Source of the DNA: Channallabes apus
Lineage: Eukaryota > Chordata > Actinopteri > Siluriformes > Clariidae
DNA length: 64,000 nt
NCBI GenBank assembly: GCA_030522415.1
Contig: CM060127.1
Span: 19,144,814 to 19,208,813, forward strand
Direction of reading: 5' to 3'
This document shows, one piece after another, positions 51,001 through 62,907 of the stretch. The notes beneath the pieces are model-generated. The model had not been told where the DNA came from. It ran no database searches and saw only the letters and a program-made list of their open reading frames with translations. Both the position numbers and the translations under genes were made by a program. Within the stretch, counting starts at the first letter, position 1; each line of letters starts with the position of its first letter.

Positions 51001-54000
51001 CATTGTGGTTTAAAGCATTAGATTCCACTAAGTGATGGACATAACAATCGGCATCTGTTCGACAGGCACAAGGACAAGTGTCTTATAGTCACTTATATGT
51101 CAAGTGTCTTATCACATTGTCCTCGTACGTATTCATGGTCACAAGTCCAAAGCCCATTTTTTTAGCTATTGAATATTTTTTAATGCTCTTTGTGTCTGGC
51201 CTGTCTCCCTCCGGAATTATTGTCATAACTACCAGATAAACTAGTTCAATTCTACAATAACAGGGTCAAAGTCACAGCAAGGTCAAATGTTTGAAATAGC
51301 TTTTCCTTAATGTTTCAAGTTCAAGTAGGCTTTGTCACTTCAACCATATACAGTTAGTACACAGTGAAACGAAACAACGTTCCTCCAGGACCAAGGTGCT
51401 ACATGCAACATAAATTTACAGCATAAATGAACAGAAACACTAAACTAAACTAGCTAACTAAGAGGCCTAGTTGGCTGGCTAGCAGAGACAAGACAGACTG
51501 ACCTAACATAAGTTACAACATAAATTAACAAAAACTAACTAGCTAAGTAAGACTACAGGTTTTACAGACAACATAAAGTGCACGTGCAAATGTGCAAACA
51601 AGAGCAACAACAAAGTGACAGTGCAACGAACACGACATAACATAATAATATGGTGTTGAGGTAGTGAGAAACTGTAAACATTCCTTAATACAGCAGCAAG
51701 AATTGAGGAATTAGTGCAAAAAGTAGTCCAGTAATGAATATTGTGCAAATAAACAGTGAAGCATTTACAGGTTGGTATGTATGATAGTTTGGTAGTGTAG
51801 GTCAGTGTGTCTGCGCTTGTGTTGATTAGTCAGTCCAGTCCCAATATTTTGAGGTAGCTGGATTAAGGTATGTGTGTGTGTGTTTATCAGTCCCGTCCCT
51901 TTTTGTTGAGGAGACAGATGGCTTGTTGGAAAAAAAGCTGTTGCACAGTCTGGATGTGTGTGCCCGAATGCTTCGGTACCTTTTTCCAGATGGCAGGAGT
52001 GTGAAGTGTGTGTGAGAGGGGTGTGTCCAATCAGCCACAATGCTTGAAGTACTTTAAGAGATTTAGGGCATACAAATTAGGATGAAGAAGGATTAGACTT
52101 TTTGGTGAAGTTCATGCCTGTTTTTATATATTTATTTTTTTTTGTATGTAAAAAATTGTTCTGTTATTAGCAGGGTCATGGCCCAGCGTGGAAGGACGCA
52201 TTAAGCCAGAAGTGAACCGAATGAACTTCTCCATGCTCAGATCAGGTATTCAGATATTAACTGTTGCTCTCTGCATGTGAACACTGACATTTTCCCTCAG
52301 CTTGTTTGGGAAATTTTGCGAGGTGTCTAATTTGCCGAATTTTTAATTCTATATAACCAAAGGTTTGTGGACACCTGACTTTGTCTTTTTTGTTTGTTAT
52401 AATAACCTAATCTTTTGAGAAGCCTTGCCACTATGTTTTGAACTGTGTGGCTGTGGAGATTTGAGCAGGTTCATCCGTAAGAGCATTAGTAAGGTGAATT
52501 TGTGTGCAGTTGGCATTCAGTAGACATGTGTCTATAAAAATTTGGCCATATAGTGTCTTGAGTGAGTAAATTCTGTAAGTAACAGAATTCTTGTAAATAA
52601 CAAAGGAGGCAACCCTACAGTAGTTTGCAACTGCTAAAACTAAAAAATTGCAGAATACATTGCCTTGCCAAAGAAAAAGATGCACAATTAAGCTTTGATT
52701 ATGGTACATATTGTGAGCAATTCATGTGTGAAAATCATTCCATTTGCTCCCAGAGCCCCTCTTTCATAGCTTGAGTTCTCAAATATGCCTTTTTAATCAA
52801 GAAAGAAACACTCCACTGATGTGATAACCTAGTCAGCTCAGTACATTCAGGTCATCAGCAAGCTTTATTGTGTTTCCACATAAGTCTAGACCTTTCTCTT
52901 TTTACCCTTACATGCTCATTGCTCTGGAATAGGGACAATCTGGACTCATCAGACCACACGACCCTTTTTCTGTTGCTCCAAAGTCTAATCTTTATGCTCC
53001 CTAGCAAATTAAATCCCTTTTTTTGACGAGTCTCACTAACAAGTAGTTTCCTTATTCCCGCACGTTACATTGTGTGTGGAAATGCTCTCATGTTCATACT
53101 TTGACTATTAAACATTAATTTTTTTTATGCAACTTCCTTTCATGATTTTCATCTAGTGAAGTTGATGGTCCGGCTATTTTTCCAGGGTTCAATAGTGCGT
53201 TGGAGGGTTTTTGGTAATCAGGAACCCAGTTTCAGTAATTTCAACAGTCTCCTTCATTGTTTTTTTTTTTTTTTCTTGAAAAGGGCCATTAATTTGACCC
53301 TTCTGAAAATGGAAAAAAAAATTATATATATTTTTGCCAGGCAGTGCACATTATCACAAAAATACTTATATTTTAATCACACCTTAATTTCAATGTCTTT
53401 CATCAGCTGCCGTTCCAGTGACTCAGTCTGCTGCTGAGTTGGGGAATGGTCCCACCACCACTGACGAGTGGTCTGGTTTCAGTAAGCCAAATAATTCTGT
53501 TTTTAACAAGAATTGAAATTAGGAGTACTTTATTTTTTAATAGCTTCCAAAATTTTTTTAATAATAGTTAATTGTGTAAATTTTCTATTTCAGATGGTCT
53601 TGGTGCAGCTGATCCAAGTTCAGATTGGAACGCTCCAACTGAGCTGTGGGGGAACTATGATGAGCCTAAGCCAGAAAAACCTGCTGCCCAAGAGACACCC
53701 GTTTCCCAGGTACCCAGGTTCAGTCAAAGAATACACAGTTGGAGTGGGCACTAATCCACATACAGTCCCACTGTGCTAACAATGTATGATACTGTTTTGG
53801 GTAATCTGGGAATTTTGACAGTATACAGTTTGTTTTTAATTATGTTTTCTGCTGAGTGAAGGACGGATTTGTTAGATTAGTTAAATCTATTAGACTTAAA
53901 AACGTCTGATGTTAATGTACATCTCTTTTTCTGTGGCTTCATCTAAAATGATGTGCACTATATATACAGTAGTGCGCTTTATTACGTTTTGCAAAGCAGT

Positions 54001-56283
54001 TATATTTTAATCCTGTTAGAACATAAGACGAAACCCCAATTGACTTCCTGTCTACCACTTGTTTGTTGGCGGGTCATAAATAAAAAAAGAAAGTAAAAAT
54101 GTTTTTTATAAAACATTGATGCATTGACGATGCCTAAGAAGATTTAAACATTGACACTGCCTGTACTAAGGTTTTTTTTTTTTTTTTTTTTTTATCCTAC
54201 TTTTTTTATCTTCATTTATTTCATCATTGTTTTTTTGCAATATCCAATATATGCATAACAAATACCCTCAGATTTTCATATTAAGACTAGTAAGACTATT
54301 GCATCATATCCTAACAAATATTATGTTCAGTAGGGTGAATATTTTGATAATTGATTATTCTATCTATTATCGAATCAGTTAATCGGATTACAAATGGCAC
54401 TGTTACTCAATAGCTCTTGTTTAGGTATCCGCCTTTAAATTTCGCTTAAGATTGTTTTGTGCATGTGGTAACTAACAATCAAGATAAGAATGATGAAAAC
54501 TTCCTTAAATGCCTTTTAATAAACTTTCCTTATGGAATGAAATCCAAAATCAAGAAAAAGCAAAGTAGTGTCAATAAAATATAACTATTAATTAAAGTTT
54601 AAAGATGGCAGGTGGCAATTATGGGACGTAAGTTGAAAACGGAGATTGAGTCTGTGGTGAAGGGACGTGGTGGGGGGCGAGGTCGAGTGAAGTGTGAAGG
54701 GCCCAAGGGTGAGGTAAGAGGGGGGGAAAGGACACACTAGCATTTTCCTCTGATTTGCTTAAGAGTAAAATGTTCCTACACTTTTTTGCTCATGAAGGTG
54801 TTTGTCATCAGTAAGCCTAATACTTAAATGTCAGAGCGTTCACTAATCATCACGCTTGAGTCTTGCATGAAGTCAACTGATCAACATTTAAATTAGTTGC
54901 CAACTAATTTCATTATCGATTTGAGTCGACAATGTTAATTATTGCGCCCGTATTGTTAAGCTTATAAAGGTATACTTAGTGAAGCTGTTGTGTTACTTTA
55001 CTAGGTATACTTGTTTTTCCTGAAATTAAATGCTCCAGAACACATTAATGAGTTCTCCTTTTTGGCTCCTTTATGTTAGTTATACGTGCTGTGTAATTTG
55101 ATGTATGGTGTGTTTGTCTGTTGCAGGAATCTGATGATGACAAGGATAAAGGAGATCCTTCTGGAAGTGGCAAATCCAAGAGAAAGAAGAAAAAGAAGAA
55201 GAAGCCAGAGGATGAAAATGCTGGCTCACAGGTATGAATGCTTAGCTTCTGAAAAGAAATACTAAACATTTTTTTCCGTTCACCTGTTCCACAAAATAAT
55301 TAATAATTGAATTGACATTAAACAAATTTTTGCTTCAGTAAAACAGGGTGATGAGCTTAGGCTCTTCACTTGAACCATAAGGAAATTATTTTTTTCCCCC
55401 CATATCTGAGAATAGAATAGCAGCAAGAGAAACGTCTGTATTGTTTAGTTTAAAATTTGGAATGGGCCGTTAAAGTTGCGTTTATGTCCAGGTGACCACC
55501 GAGAGTTCGGCTGCACCGTCTGAAAGTGGATTCGTCAAACCCCGTCCTAATGTGGAGGAGCCAAGCAAACAGATCAGCACTCCACAGTCAGGACCGAGTG
55601 AGTAGTCTGCTAGTGCAACTGTCTAACTAAATAGTTTTTTTGATTGAATGTTGACTGTCAATTTTTATCTACAGTCTGTTTACGATAATAATAATAATTG
55701 CATACAAGAATGATTTCAAATCAAGACCTGCCAACCTTCACATTTTTCACAGTTCGTCATATTAAACGGTGGAATCCATTAACAAAACAAAAAAAGCAGA
55801 CCCAGCTGTAAAATGTCAGATTAGCCGATCTTCAAATGAATCAGAAATGAGTGAGACAAGTTTCTAATATTAACTGATGCATCATGAACCCCACCCCTTC
55901 CCTACATTTCACATTAGTAATCTTTTGGCTGGTGCTCATGTTTCACAAGTTGCTTCTTCCCTGTTTGAGGGGAAACTCTGAAGCTCTATCCTCCATTTTG
56001 TCAAGATAAATGTATGTATTGTTCAGAGATGTGAAATAAACATCTAAACATTAGACATTTAAATCAGTCTGTGTTTATTACGGTCGCACAAAAATGGCTA
56101 AAAAGCACTTTCCATGTTACTATGCATTAGTCCTTGGTAGGGTTGGCAGTTCTGCAGACAATTTACTATTTGTTGCTGAACAAACTGTTTACTTTAATAT
56201 ATACTGCTTTCACAGAGAAATCTGATCAGAATTGGGAACCATCTAAGCAAGCTCAAAAGAAAAAGTCCAGGAGAGAAACATGA
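45253..56283 (+). CDS. mtdh: Metadherin (LYRIC/AEG-1)
   Basis: MTDH is a lysine-rich single-pass membrane scaffold of the ER, nuclear envelope and cell junctions; it binds SND1 and affects NF-kB signalling. Twelve exons keep phase: 45253-45612, 46236-46406, 49269-49353, 50222-50386, 50537-50584, 50669-50833, 52174-52245, 53407-53481, 53594-53709, 55127-55231, 55492-55597, 56216-56283; 511 aa (human 582). Family landmarks: ELGIDLGLKPDLYP, a hydrophobic segment at about residues 47-70, basic lysine clusters, GAWETKISNREKRQQRK, the SND1-binding stretch ADPSSDWNAPTELWGN with its two tryptophans seven residues apart, KRKKKKKKK, and the C-terminus KKKSRRET. Exon 2 encodes a PPPPKPQPQPQPQ run. Exon 7 has a tandem NAG acceptor (TTAGCAG), so one residue may be optional. 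LAPTM4B lies downstream, as in human. Confidence 0.95.
46450..46565 (+). mobile_element. Diverged tRNA-like SINE head
   Basis: AGCATGGTGGCGTAGTGGTAAC resembles the A-box region of family 1, followed by CTGTCGTCTTGCACATCC. The rest of the element is not recognisable. Confidence 0.45.
47276..47868. mobile_element. Fold-back DNA element (MITE) in an MTDH intron
   Basis: The left terminus runs CTTTTCCACTGCATAGTACG then GCACGACACGGTTCAGTTCA. The right end is its inverse (TGAACTGAACCGTGTCGTGC then CGTACTATGCAGTGGAAAAG) for about 46 bases without mismatch. It is roughly 590 bp long and GC-richer than its surroundings, with CGCGCCG and TGACGTC-like text inside. No transposase was recognised. Its superfamily is not certain. 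Confidence 0.8.
47885..48125 (+). mobile_element. Family-1 SINE with internal (TG)n
   Basis: It contains GTTTCCTCCTACAGTCCAAAG, TAATTGGCATTTCCAAATTG, a (TG)n tract at about 47980-48012, ATTGGCACTCTATCCAGGG and GTCTCCTGGGATAGGCTCC. The head is missing. Confidence 0.7.
48165..48290 (+). mobile_element. Diverged family-3 repeat copy
   Basis: GCAGATAAAATGGGTGAGTTC then TGTCAGGAAGTTCATG and TCTGCTGTGGCAAAAGGCC align loosely with the unit at 48925-49055. Confidence 0.45.
48675..48800 (-). mobile_element. Family-3 repeat (LINE-tail SINE), inverted copy
   Basis: TGTTAGTCTTTCGACTGCTCC then GGGGTCACCACAGTGGACC, CTTGGCACAGGTTTTACC and GCCCTTCATGACGC is the reverse of the unit at 48925-49055. The end resembles the 3' tail of RTE-type LINEs (GCTGTGGCGACCCC then GGGAGCAGCCGAAAG). 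Confidence 0.65.
48925..49055 (+). mobile_element. Family-3 repeat (LINE-tail SINE), direct copy
   Basis: It runs CCCGGATAAAATGGGAGGG, TCAGGAAGGGCATCCGGCG, AAAACCTGTGCCAAG, CGCTGTGGCGACCCCTTG and ends CAGCCGAAAGAACAACAAC. The tail is the same as the end of the LINE whose coding end lies at 17600-18015, which suggests shared retrotransposition machinery. Confidence 0.7.
51316..52065 (+). mobile_element. Long dispersed repeat in an MTDH intron (family uncertain)
   Basis: It begins CAAGTTCAAGTAGGCTTTG, continues ACGTTCCTCCAGGACCAAGG and AGTGCAAATGTGCAAAC-like text, and ends TCGGTACCTTTTTCCAGATGG then GTGTGTGAGAGGGGTGTGTC. I recognise this pattern from many fish genomes but cannot name the class. 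It has no coding capacity. Confidence 0.5.
52352..52556. mobile_element. Tc1-type MITE in an MTDH intron
   Basis: The left end CTATATAACCAAAGGTTTGTG and the right end AAATTTGGCCATATAGTG are imperfect inverted repeats of a common fish element. It is about 205 bp long and non-coding. Confidence 0.6.
52740..53330 (-). pseudogene. Relic of a Tc1/mariner transposase in an MTDH intron
   Basis: Read on the minus strand around 52860-52975, one frame gives VVWSDESRLSLFQSNEHVRV, the segment around the second catalytic Asp of Tc1 transposases. It then meets a stop. Flanking text on both sides looks like the same element. Several stops and the lack of clear ends show a decayed copy. Confidence 0.65.
54320..54960. 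mobile_element. Possible decayed DNA transposon in an MTDH intron
   Basis: ATAATTGATTATTCTATC then GAATCAGTTAATCGG near the left, and TTAGTTGCCAACTAATTTC then ATCGATTTGAGTCGAC near the right, recall the termini of a fish hAT element. The centre has a GT-rich stretch around 54650-54720. Identification is weak. Confidence 0.3.
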
Positions 56284-57906
56284 ACGCCCTTCATCTCTTA
56301 TGCAAAGGATTATCGAAAAATGTTTATGCAATAATTTCACAGTACAGAATTTTATACTGATTAAATCGTCTGTGCTATTTATAGAACATCTTAAATGAGT
56401 TGGGCCAAGATGGCCAAAAATAAAAATAAAAAAATTGCAGCAAATGGAGAACAACTTATGCACTAAGCTAGACTGATGTCTTGTAACAGTTTGATTGTTG
56501 TACTTGATATCATGCACGCTTTCAGTGCAGTGAAAGATTATGTATTGTTGTCCAACGGCTACTTTTGTGATGTTAACAGAATTTGAAAAGTTTGTTAATA
56601 TCTTGGGGGGGGAATTTTAGAATTTTGAGGATGTCTCTTGTGATGTTTTTGTTTTTTCCTTTTTTTTTTTTTTTTTTTTTTTCAAATTGATTTCTCTTTC
56701 CTCTGGAACTTTTCTACTGCTGAATTGCATTCAGGAGTATTTTGCAGTGTAGCAGTATGTGTTAGATACCGCTGAGAGACACTGTGCCATCAGAGCCATC
56801 ATGAAGTACATAAAAAAAAAGTCATCAGCAGCAGCAGGAAGAGACTGGTGTATTACTGTATTTTGTCATCTGGATCTGAAACAAAAGGAGAGTACAGGTT
56901 ACTAAAGAGATGTTTCTAACACTAAGAATATTCTCAGTACTTTTTTTTCCTGTATTAATTATATATTTTCACATAGAGAGGAACTGTAAACACCTTTTGA
57001 AATACTTGCTTTATCTTACCTTGTTAACTGTTGAATCAATTTAATGCTCTTTGTTTCTCTTGCAACCTCTTCAGTAGAAAAAGCCAGGCCATATGTACAG
57101 AATTAATAAGGGCTTTTTTCTATAATTCTCTTTAATTGCACTGTGCTAAAGGTTGTAATAGTTTCTACTTTTCGCTTTTTTCCGATCTTTTTTGAAATGT
57201 GAATGTTTAATTCCTGTTTAATTTGTTTTGATATTGTGGTGGGCAGAGTGGGAGTGATTTTTAATGGAGAGCGATTAATGGTAACAGCAGCTTTACCTCC
57301 ATTTCATTATAAATAGTGTCAGTAAATGGACTCTTTTGCCTTAACCTGTTTTTGTTTTTCCCTTGTTCTTCTTTGTAATGTATGCATCTAATCGTCTCTC
57401 AAATTTAAAGTCATTTTGGAAAGAGTTGTGGAATTATCATTTCCAGTTTAATTGATGTCAGAGCTGCACTTACAGTTGCACGAATCCTGTTTTTAACTCT
57501 TTACAATGATCATCATTGTCTCATAAATGTTCACATTTTTTCCCCCACTGATACAAGTACTACTCTCAATATAAAGGCTTTAACGGATGAGAAATGCGTA
57601 TTGCTTTTGATAGGTAGAAAATTGAATTTCAGTCTTTTCTTTCTTCAGGCTTTATGCCTTGAGAATTTAATTTAAATATGTCTATATGTGGATTAACTGG
57701 GCGTTTATCCCTTGTTCATTTTTGTAAATTGTGGTAGATTTTTTGCGAATTTGAGGTACTCTGGTTTAGAATCAGACCCCTGCCTTAGTTTTCCATTAGA
57801 AAGGTGGTAAAACCAGTGTATTTATACCTGTCTTCAGAATTTTGGATCCGAGAATGATAATGTTTACTGAAGTCGATGCAATATTTTTATGTTAATTTGT
57901 TAAAGA

Positions 57907-57912
57907 AATAAA
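57907..57912 (+). promoter_or_regulatory. mtdh: Poly(A) signal of MTDH
   Basis: AATAAA lies at the end of a 1.6-kb T-rich stretch after the stop codon that has no repeats. A long 3'UTR is usual for MTDH. Confidence 0.5.
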
Positions 57913-57939
57913 ACATTGGATCATTGTTATTCTGTGTGA

Positions 57940-59630
57940 TTTTTTTTGTGCAGCCCGAGATTTAGAGATGTGTAACTACAGTGTAAATTAGCGTAAACAG
58001 AAGCGGTGATGCAGGTCATGTTTACAGTGTTTTAGGAGCAACTTTGAGAAAAGTGTGTTTTGAAGTGTCAGTCAAGTCGGGGTCGTGGGGCTTTTAAGAA
58101 GAAAGTTTCTATTGCTTTTCCTTTTTTCAGATGACCGGAGGATAGTGGCTCTGCAGATGCAACATATAATGGATAGAATAGAAAACCCGATCCTGCTGTT
58201 TTCCATTATTTGCTGCGGTGTCTTGCAATTCAAGACAGTGCAGTTCCCAATCAGATAGTAGTAGCCGCAGTACTACTTTGGGCCACTAACACACTTAATT
58301 ATCATGCCATTAGTCCATGTAGATCCATTATACAAAATTCCTCGCTCTCACATGGATTCTGAAATAATTACTTGGAAGATGCCTATTGCAAGCAATACAA
58401 CATCAAAACCACTAGATTGCATTTACCCTTTGATGACATCGGATTTCATTCAATAGGTTCAGACTTTTTATTCAATATTTTCATTATGTACAAATAAGTA
58501 GTAATATTTACTATAAATACACTACATTAATTATTTATATATTAGCTGTAGAATACTGGAATCATAACCAGCACTGCACGTTATAGCTTACACACATTCA
58601 GCTGTGGCCTACCACAACAAAAAAGGAAATGGCATTATTTGGTAGTACAATGGAGTCACATTACTGTTTCAGTATGTACATTGTCCATTAAGATCCACAA
58701 GGATTTCTTGCACTGTTTTCTCTTCAAGCTAGGTTAATTTTGCAGGAACCTTTCAAGATCATCAGATCTCAAAAGCCCAAAGACTTGGAACAAGCAATGC
58801 CCAATTATATCATTTCTATATTATATCATGTCAGAAAGAAAGGATATGTTACTCTTAATTACTTGAGGCTACAGAACAAAACCAACAAAGTCCAGAGAGC
58901 ATTCATGCATGGCAAAGCCTGAGCTGCTCTGTCAAAAATGGTTGGAACTCTCAGCTGTCAACCGCATAAACTTTTATAGGACCGACTGCAGTATGAATAA
59001 GTTTGTTTGTTTGTGGTAAGACTTGATGTTTTAACTGGATCTTTTAAACATTTTGAGCATTTCAAATATATAGTGTGATTCTCAATAATAATAATTTGCT
59101 GTAAACAATTCTTGAGTGTCGCTATCTGTTAATATACCATGTAGCATTTATTAATAACTATTAATGACCTGCAAATTATTATAAAGCAATAATAATCATT
59201 AACATCAGAAATATTAGAAATGGCATTTTGGAGTGTTTCCAAAACAAGGAGACACATACAGTGTTATGTAGCACCTGCTTCCTGTTTGACCTAATATCAG
59301 TGGATGCTATATACTTTTTAACGTGTGTTTGTGTGTGCACGTTTTGTAGTAAATCAAGAATAAAATATTTTTATCTTGCAGTACAGAAAAAAATGACCAG
59401 TCAGTTTTGTCAGTTAATAAAAAAGTGATGCCCACTTTCGCATTATTTCTGGTATGGTCACTGTGTATTAGTCGTTATCATCCCCAGTTAATTATTAGTT
59501 ATACAGTAAATGTAACACCACATGGTATTGCAATTAATATTTATCAAGGAATTATATAGAGAGCCTTCTTAGACTTGTATGAAAAAAGGGTATAGTATAT
59601 CTGCTTTCCTATCTGATTGCTGAAGGTGTG
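57940..59630. other. Intergenic sequence MTDH-LAPTM4B, left part
   Basis: AT-rich sequence with no recognised gene or transposon end. Confidence 0.5.
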
Positions 59631-59637
59631 TGTTGTT

Positions 59638-59765
59638 GTTAATCTTTCAGCTGCTCCTGTCAAGGGGTTGCCACAGCAGCCCATCCGATCCGCCTTGGCA
59701 CAGGTTTTAAGCCGGATGCCCTTCCTGACGCAACCCTCCTGTTTTTATCCGGGCCAGGGCGCGGC
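59638..59765 (-). mobile_element. Family-3 repeat (LINE-tail SINE)
   Basis: CTTTCAGCTGCTCCTGTCAAG, GGTTGCCACAGCAGCCCATCC, GCACAGGTTTTAAGCCGG and ATGCCCTTCCTGACGCAACC match the unit at 48925-49055 in reverse. Confidence 0.7.
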
Positions 59766-60392
59766 ACTGCATTAAATGGCTAAAGATTGGGCATTGGATG
59801 GGTGTGATGGTGATTTTGAGACAAACTTAAACAGACTTGTCCATAAACAGACTTGTTTTTAAACAACATTATTGATACTAAATTGCATATTTACATTTCC
59901 ATGGACACATCTGCAGGCTGTTCAGTTGTGACAGAACTGTGGAAGGTGGATTTACAGTGCTTTGACAAATAACACAAAATTCACACTATGACTAAAATAA
60001 TATTGACACATTTTGGCATTTGTACTAAACACCCTTGTAACAAAATTTTTTTTGAATAAAATATGATCAACTTTTAATACTTCTTATCAAACTTAATGCT
60101 TCTTTTTCTTATTATTTGATTTTTTTCCCTTCAAAAATCATAAAATTAAATTAGAAAACAAATCATTGTCACCAGATGATCCTTAAATAAACCAAGCAAA
60201 TAACCCCTTCATATGAAAAATAACATCTCCAACACCTGAATTAACTGTCATTTTGACCCAGGAGTCATTGCTTAGTTTGAGTGAAATATGTCAGGATTCA
60301 AATTTAGAACAACTGGAATATGTGGAGTGAATCATCCATTAATATAGAAAGGACAACATATTAGAATATCAGGTATATGCTACTAGTGCAGG

Positions 60393-60755
60393 TACACCAT
60401 ATTGCCAAACATTTTAGGTCACCTGACTACTAAACACCTGACTAATGCTCATCCCATTATTGATTTAGTCCCTCCTTTGCTGCTATAGCAACCTCCACTG
60501 TTCTGAGAGGGATTTCCACTAGATTTTGGAGCATGACTGTAGGGATTTCTCCATTGGGTCACAAGCATTAGTGAGGTCAGATACTGATGTCAATGTACAG
60601 TCAGCGCTCAATTCATCTCAAAGGTGTTTAGTCAGGTTGAGGTCAGTGCTCTGACTAAATGACACATTTGAGTTCTTCTACTCCAAACCTCACAAAACAC
60701 ATCTTCATGGAGTTCAGAATGTGCACCGTCATGGTAGAACAAGATTGGGCCTATT
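60393..60755. mobile_element. Tc1-like non-coding element
   Basis: ACACCATATTGCCAAACATTT is a terminus-like start. It is followed by TGCTGCTATAGCAACCTCC, TTCCACTAGATTTTGGAGC, TTAGTGAGGTCAGATACTG and CATCTTCATGGAGTTC, a text I recognise as a widespread fish Tc1-type repeat. A SINE follows it directly. Confidence 0.55.
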
Positions 60756-60761
60756 GCTTCC

Positions 60762-61098
60762 AATCACTCACTCATCGTCTATACCTGTCTTATTCTGTAT
60801 ATAGGGTTGCGGGGGTCATGAGCCCATTCCAGGAGATTTAGGGCACGAGGTGGGATGCACTCTGGACAGGGTGTGAGGTGGGGAACCTTGGACAGGGTAC
60901 CAATCTGTGTATTGGGAAACATGCTTAATCTGCATGTCTTTGGACTGTGTGAGGAAATTTTAGTGCCTGGAGGAAACCCACCAAGCACAGAGTGAACATG
61001 CAACTCAATCTCCATGCACACAGACCCCAAGGAGGGAATCTAACCCGGGCCCTGGAGGGTGCAGTGACAGTGCTAACCGCTAAGCCACTGTGCCGCCC
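60762..61098 (-). mobile_element. Full-length family-1 SINE
   Basis: Read on the minus strand: head GGCGGCACAGTGGCTTAGCGG, B box GGTTAGATTCCC, then GTTGCATGTTCACTCTGTGC, a CAAAGACATGCAGATTAAGC body, CCTGGAATGGGCTC and the tail ATGAGTGAGTGA. It is the same unit as 27505-27888. Confidence 0.75.
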
Positions 61099-61195
61099 TA
61101 TTGGTTAAAGTGAAGGGAAATTGTAATGCAGGTGTGATAATCAGTTGTGCAAAAAAAAAAAAACTGGTGCAACATTGTAGTGTAATCAAATAGTA

Positions 61196-61228
61196 TATAT
61201 ATATAGGGGAGCCCGGGTATGATTGTAA

Positions 61229-61300
<72 letters not shown>
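61196..61300. repeat. (TA)n tract with poly-T
   Basis: A short TA run, the text GGGGAGCCCGGGTATGATTG, then about 48 bases of uninterrupted TA followed by T17-like sequence. (CA)n follows at about 61380-61399. Confidence 0.9.
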
Positions 61301-61429
61301 CAGTTTAAGGTCTGATTAAAGACATACTATTCATACGTTTTGGTTTTATGTTTATATGGTGGATTTTAAAACCTTAACAACACACACACACACACACACG
61401 TCCTGATCTCAGCTCAAATCTCCGCTGTC

Positions 61430-61665
61430 CGGTCACGTGACCAGGAGATGAGCTGAATTAATGCTGAGGCACAAAGAGAAAGCCCTAAACGCGCGCGCAC
61501 GAACACGCGCACACACACAGAGCGCTCTGAACACACGACGCAGCGCAGTGAGCGCACTAGATGCTTCTACCCTGATCAGCGCACCGCACTGACTGCACAC
61601 CACCGCCATTACATCTCCGAGAGGCCTCCGAGAAACAGCTTTGCGTCGTGTTCAAGCAGAAAGAT
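61430..61665 (+). promoter_or_regulatory. laptm4b: CpG-rich promoter and 5'UTR of LAPTM4B
   Basis: Base composition switches from AT-rich to CpG-rich (ACGCGCGCGCACG, ACGACGCAGCGCAG). GTCACGTGACC (61432-61442) is an E-box palindrome of the CLEAR type (GTCACGTGAC), which TFEB/MITF factors use at lysosomal genes; this fits LAPTM4B. The TSS is not determined. Confidence 0.6.
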
Positions 61666-61758
61666 ATGATTTCTCCGTGGGACAGATGGTACACGACGAG
61701 CTGCTGCCTCTGCTGCCATGTTCGGACCGGAACCATAATCCTGGGCGTCTGGTACATG
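61666..61758 (+). CDS. laptm4b: Lysosome-associated transmembrane protein 4B, first coding exon
   Basis: The 31 codons read [12 protein letters not shown], then [15 protein letters not shown], then VWYM, and stop at a consensus donor (ATG then GTGAGT). The vertebrate LAPTM4 N-terminus has the same [12 protein letters not shown] core and the start of the first membrane span. LAPTM4B is preferred to LAPTM4A because it follows MTDH, as in human. The protein sits in late endosome and lysosome membranes. The remaining exons are outside the window. Confidence 0.9.
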
Positions 61759-61908
61759 GTGAGTGAACGGCTCTGTGCTCAGTGTTTTAGAAACGGAGGA
61801 GCAGGGTTCAGGACATTTTATTAATTCACAAGGAGAAATCCAGATCATTCCAGCCTTAGGCTTGTAGTCTATTCACTGCCTTCCAATGGTGGTGTAACTT
61901 CATGTTTG

Positions 61909-61942
<34 letters not shown>

Positions 61943-62869
61943 GCGCGTTATTCTGTGTCTAACCCAGCCTTATAACAATAATATAACACACACACCAACT
62001 TAGAAAGCTGTACTAAAGCAACTTGAATACTATTGTTTTTATTACCGATTTTATTGTAACATCAATCTGGTCTTATACCAATGGACCATGTTATATACAG
62101 GAAAGCTTTACTATATATAACATGATTCAATGGATCATATATCCATAACCGAGCAGATTTAACCTGCACCCTCTTTATATGAAGAATCATGTCTTTAATG
62201 AAGACATAAGAACAACAATCTACAGTATTCATTTTCTTTTGTTTGCTTTGAAGCCATCTTGGGTCTAAAATAAAAATAAAAAGATCAAGGGAAAATGTAA
62301 GACTTTTGATCTGTCCCATATTATAGACTACTGAGTATGTTTCCTTAAATATTAAAAAAGAATTTATTATAGCATTCACTCGAGGCTCTTCTCGATTAGT
62401 TCCTGTATGCCCTTAACCCTTTTTATGTCTTTATACACCTGGAGATAATCCACCTTTGGTTATCTCTTGATCTGCACCATTTTCCTTTTTGAAAAAGGAA
62501 TGAACAATGAACCTCATAAATTTATTGTACACTTCTAATTATCTGTATACTTCTAATTGTAAAAAAACAAAACAAAAAAAACAAACAGCTCCTGACTTTG
62601 GGGGAGCTAATTCCGAAGCAGGTTTTGTTTTTTATATTGAATATTATTGAAAAATAAAATAACTTTATTTGCTTGAGTTATATAAATGCACCAGCTCTTC
62701 TTCTTCATTAAATTAATCAGTTGATTTGCAAATGTAAATGTAAGAATATTTAAAATATAAAAAATTCATTATATTTTAACAATATTATTATTTATAAATT
62801 AATTTGACTGTATGTCATTGCTTATTAAACGGAATTTGTTATTTAAAATGTAAAATAATAATAATAATT

Positions 62870-62907
<38 letters not shown>

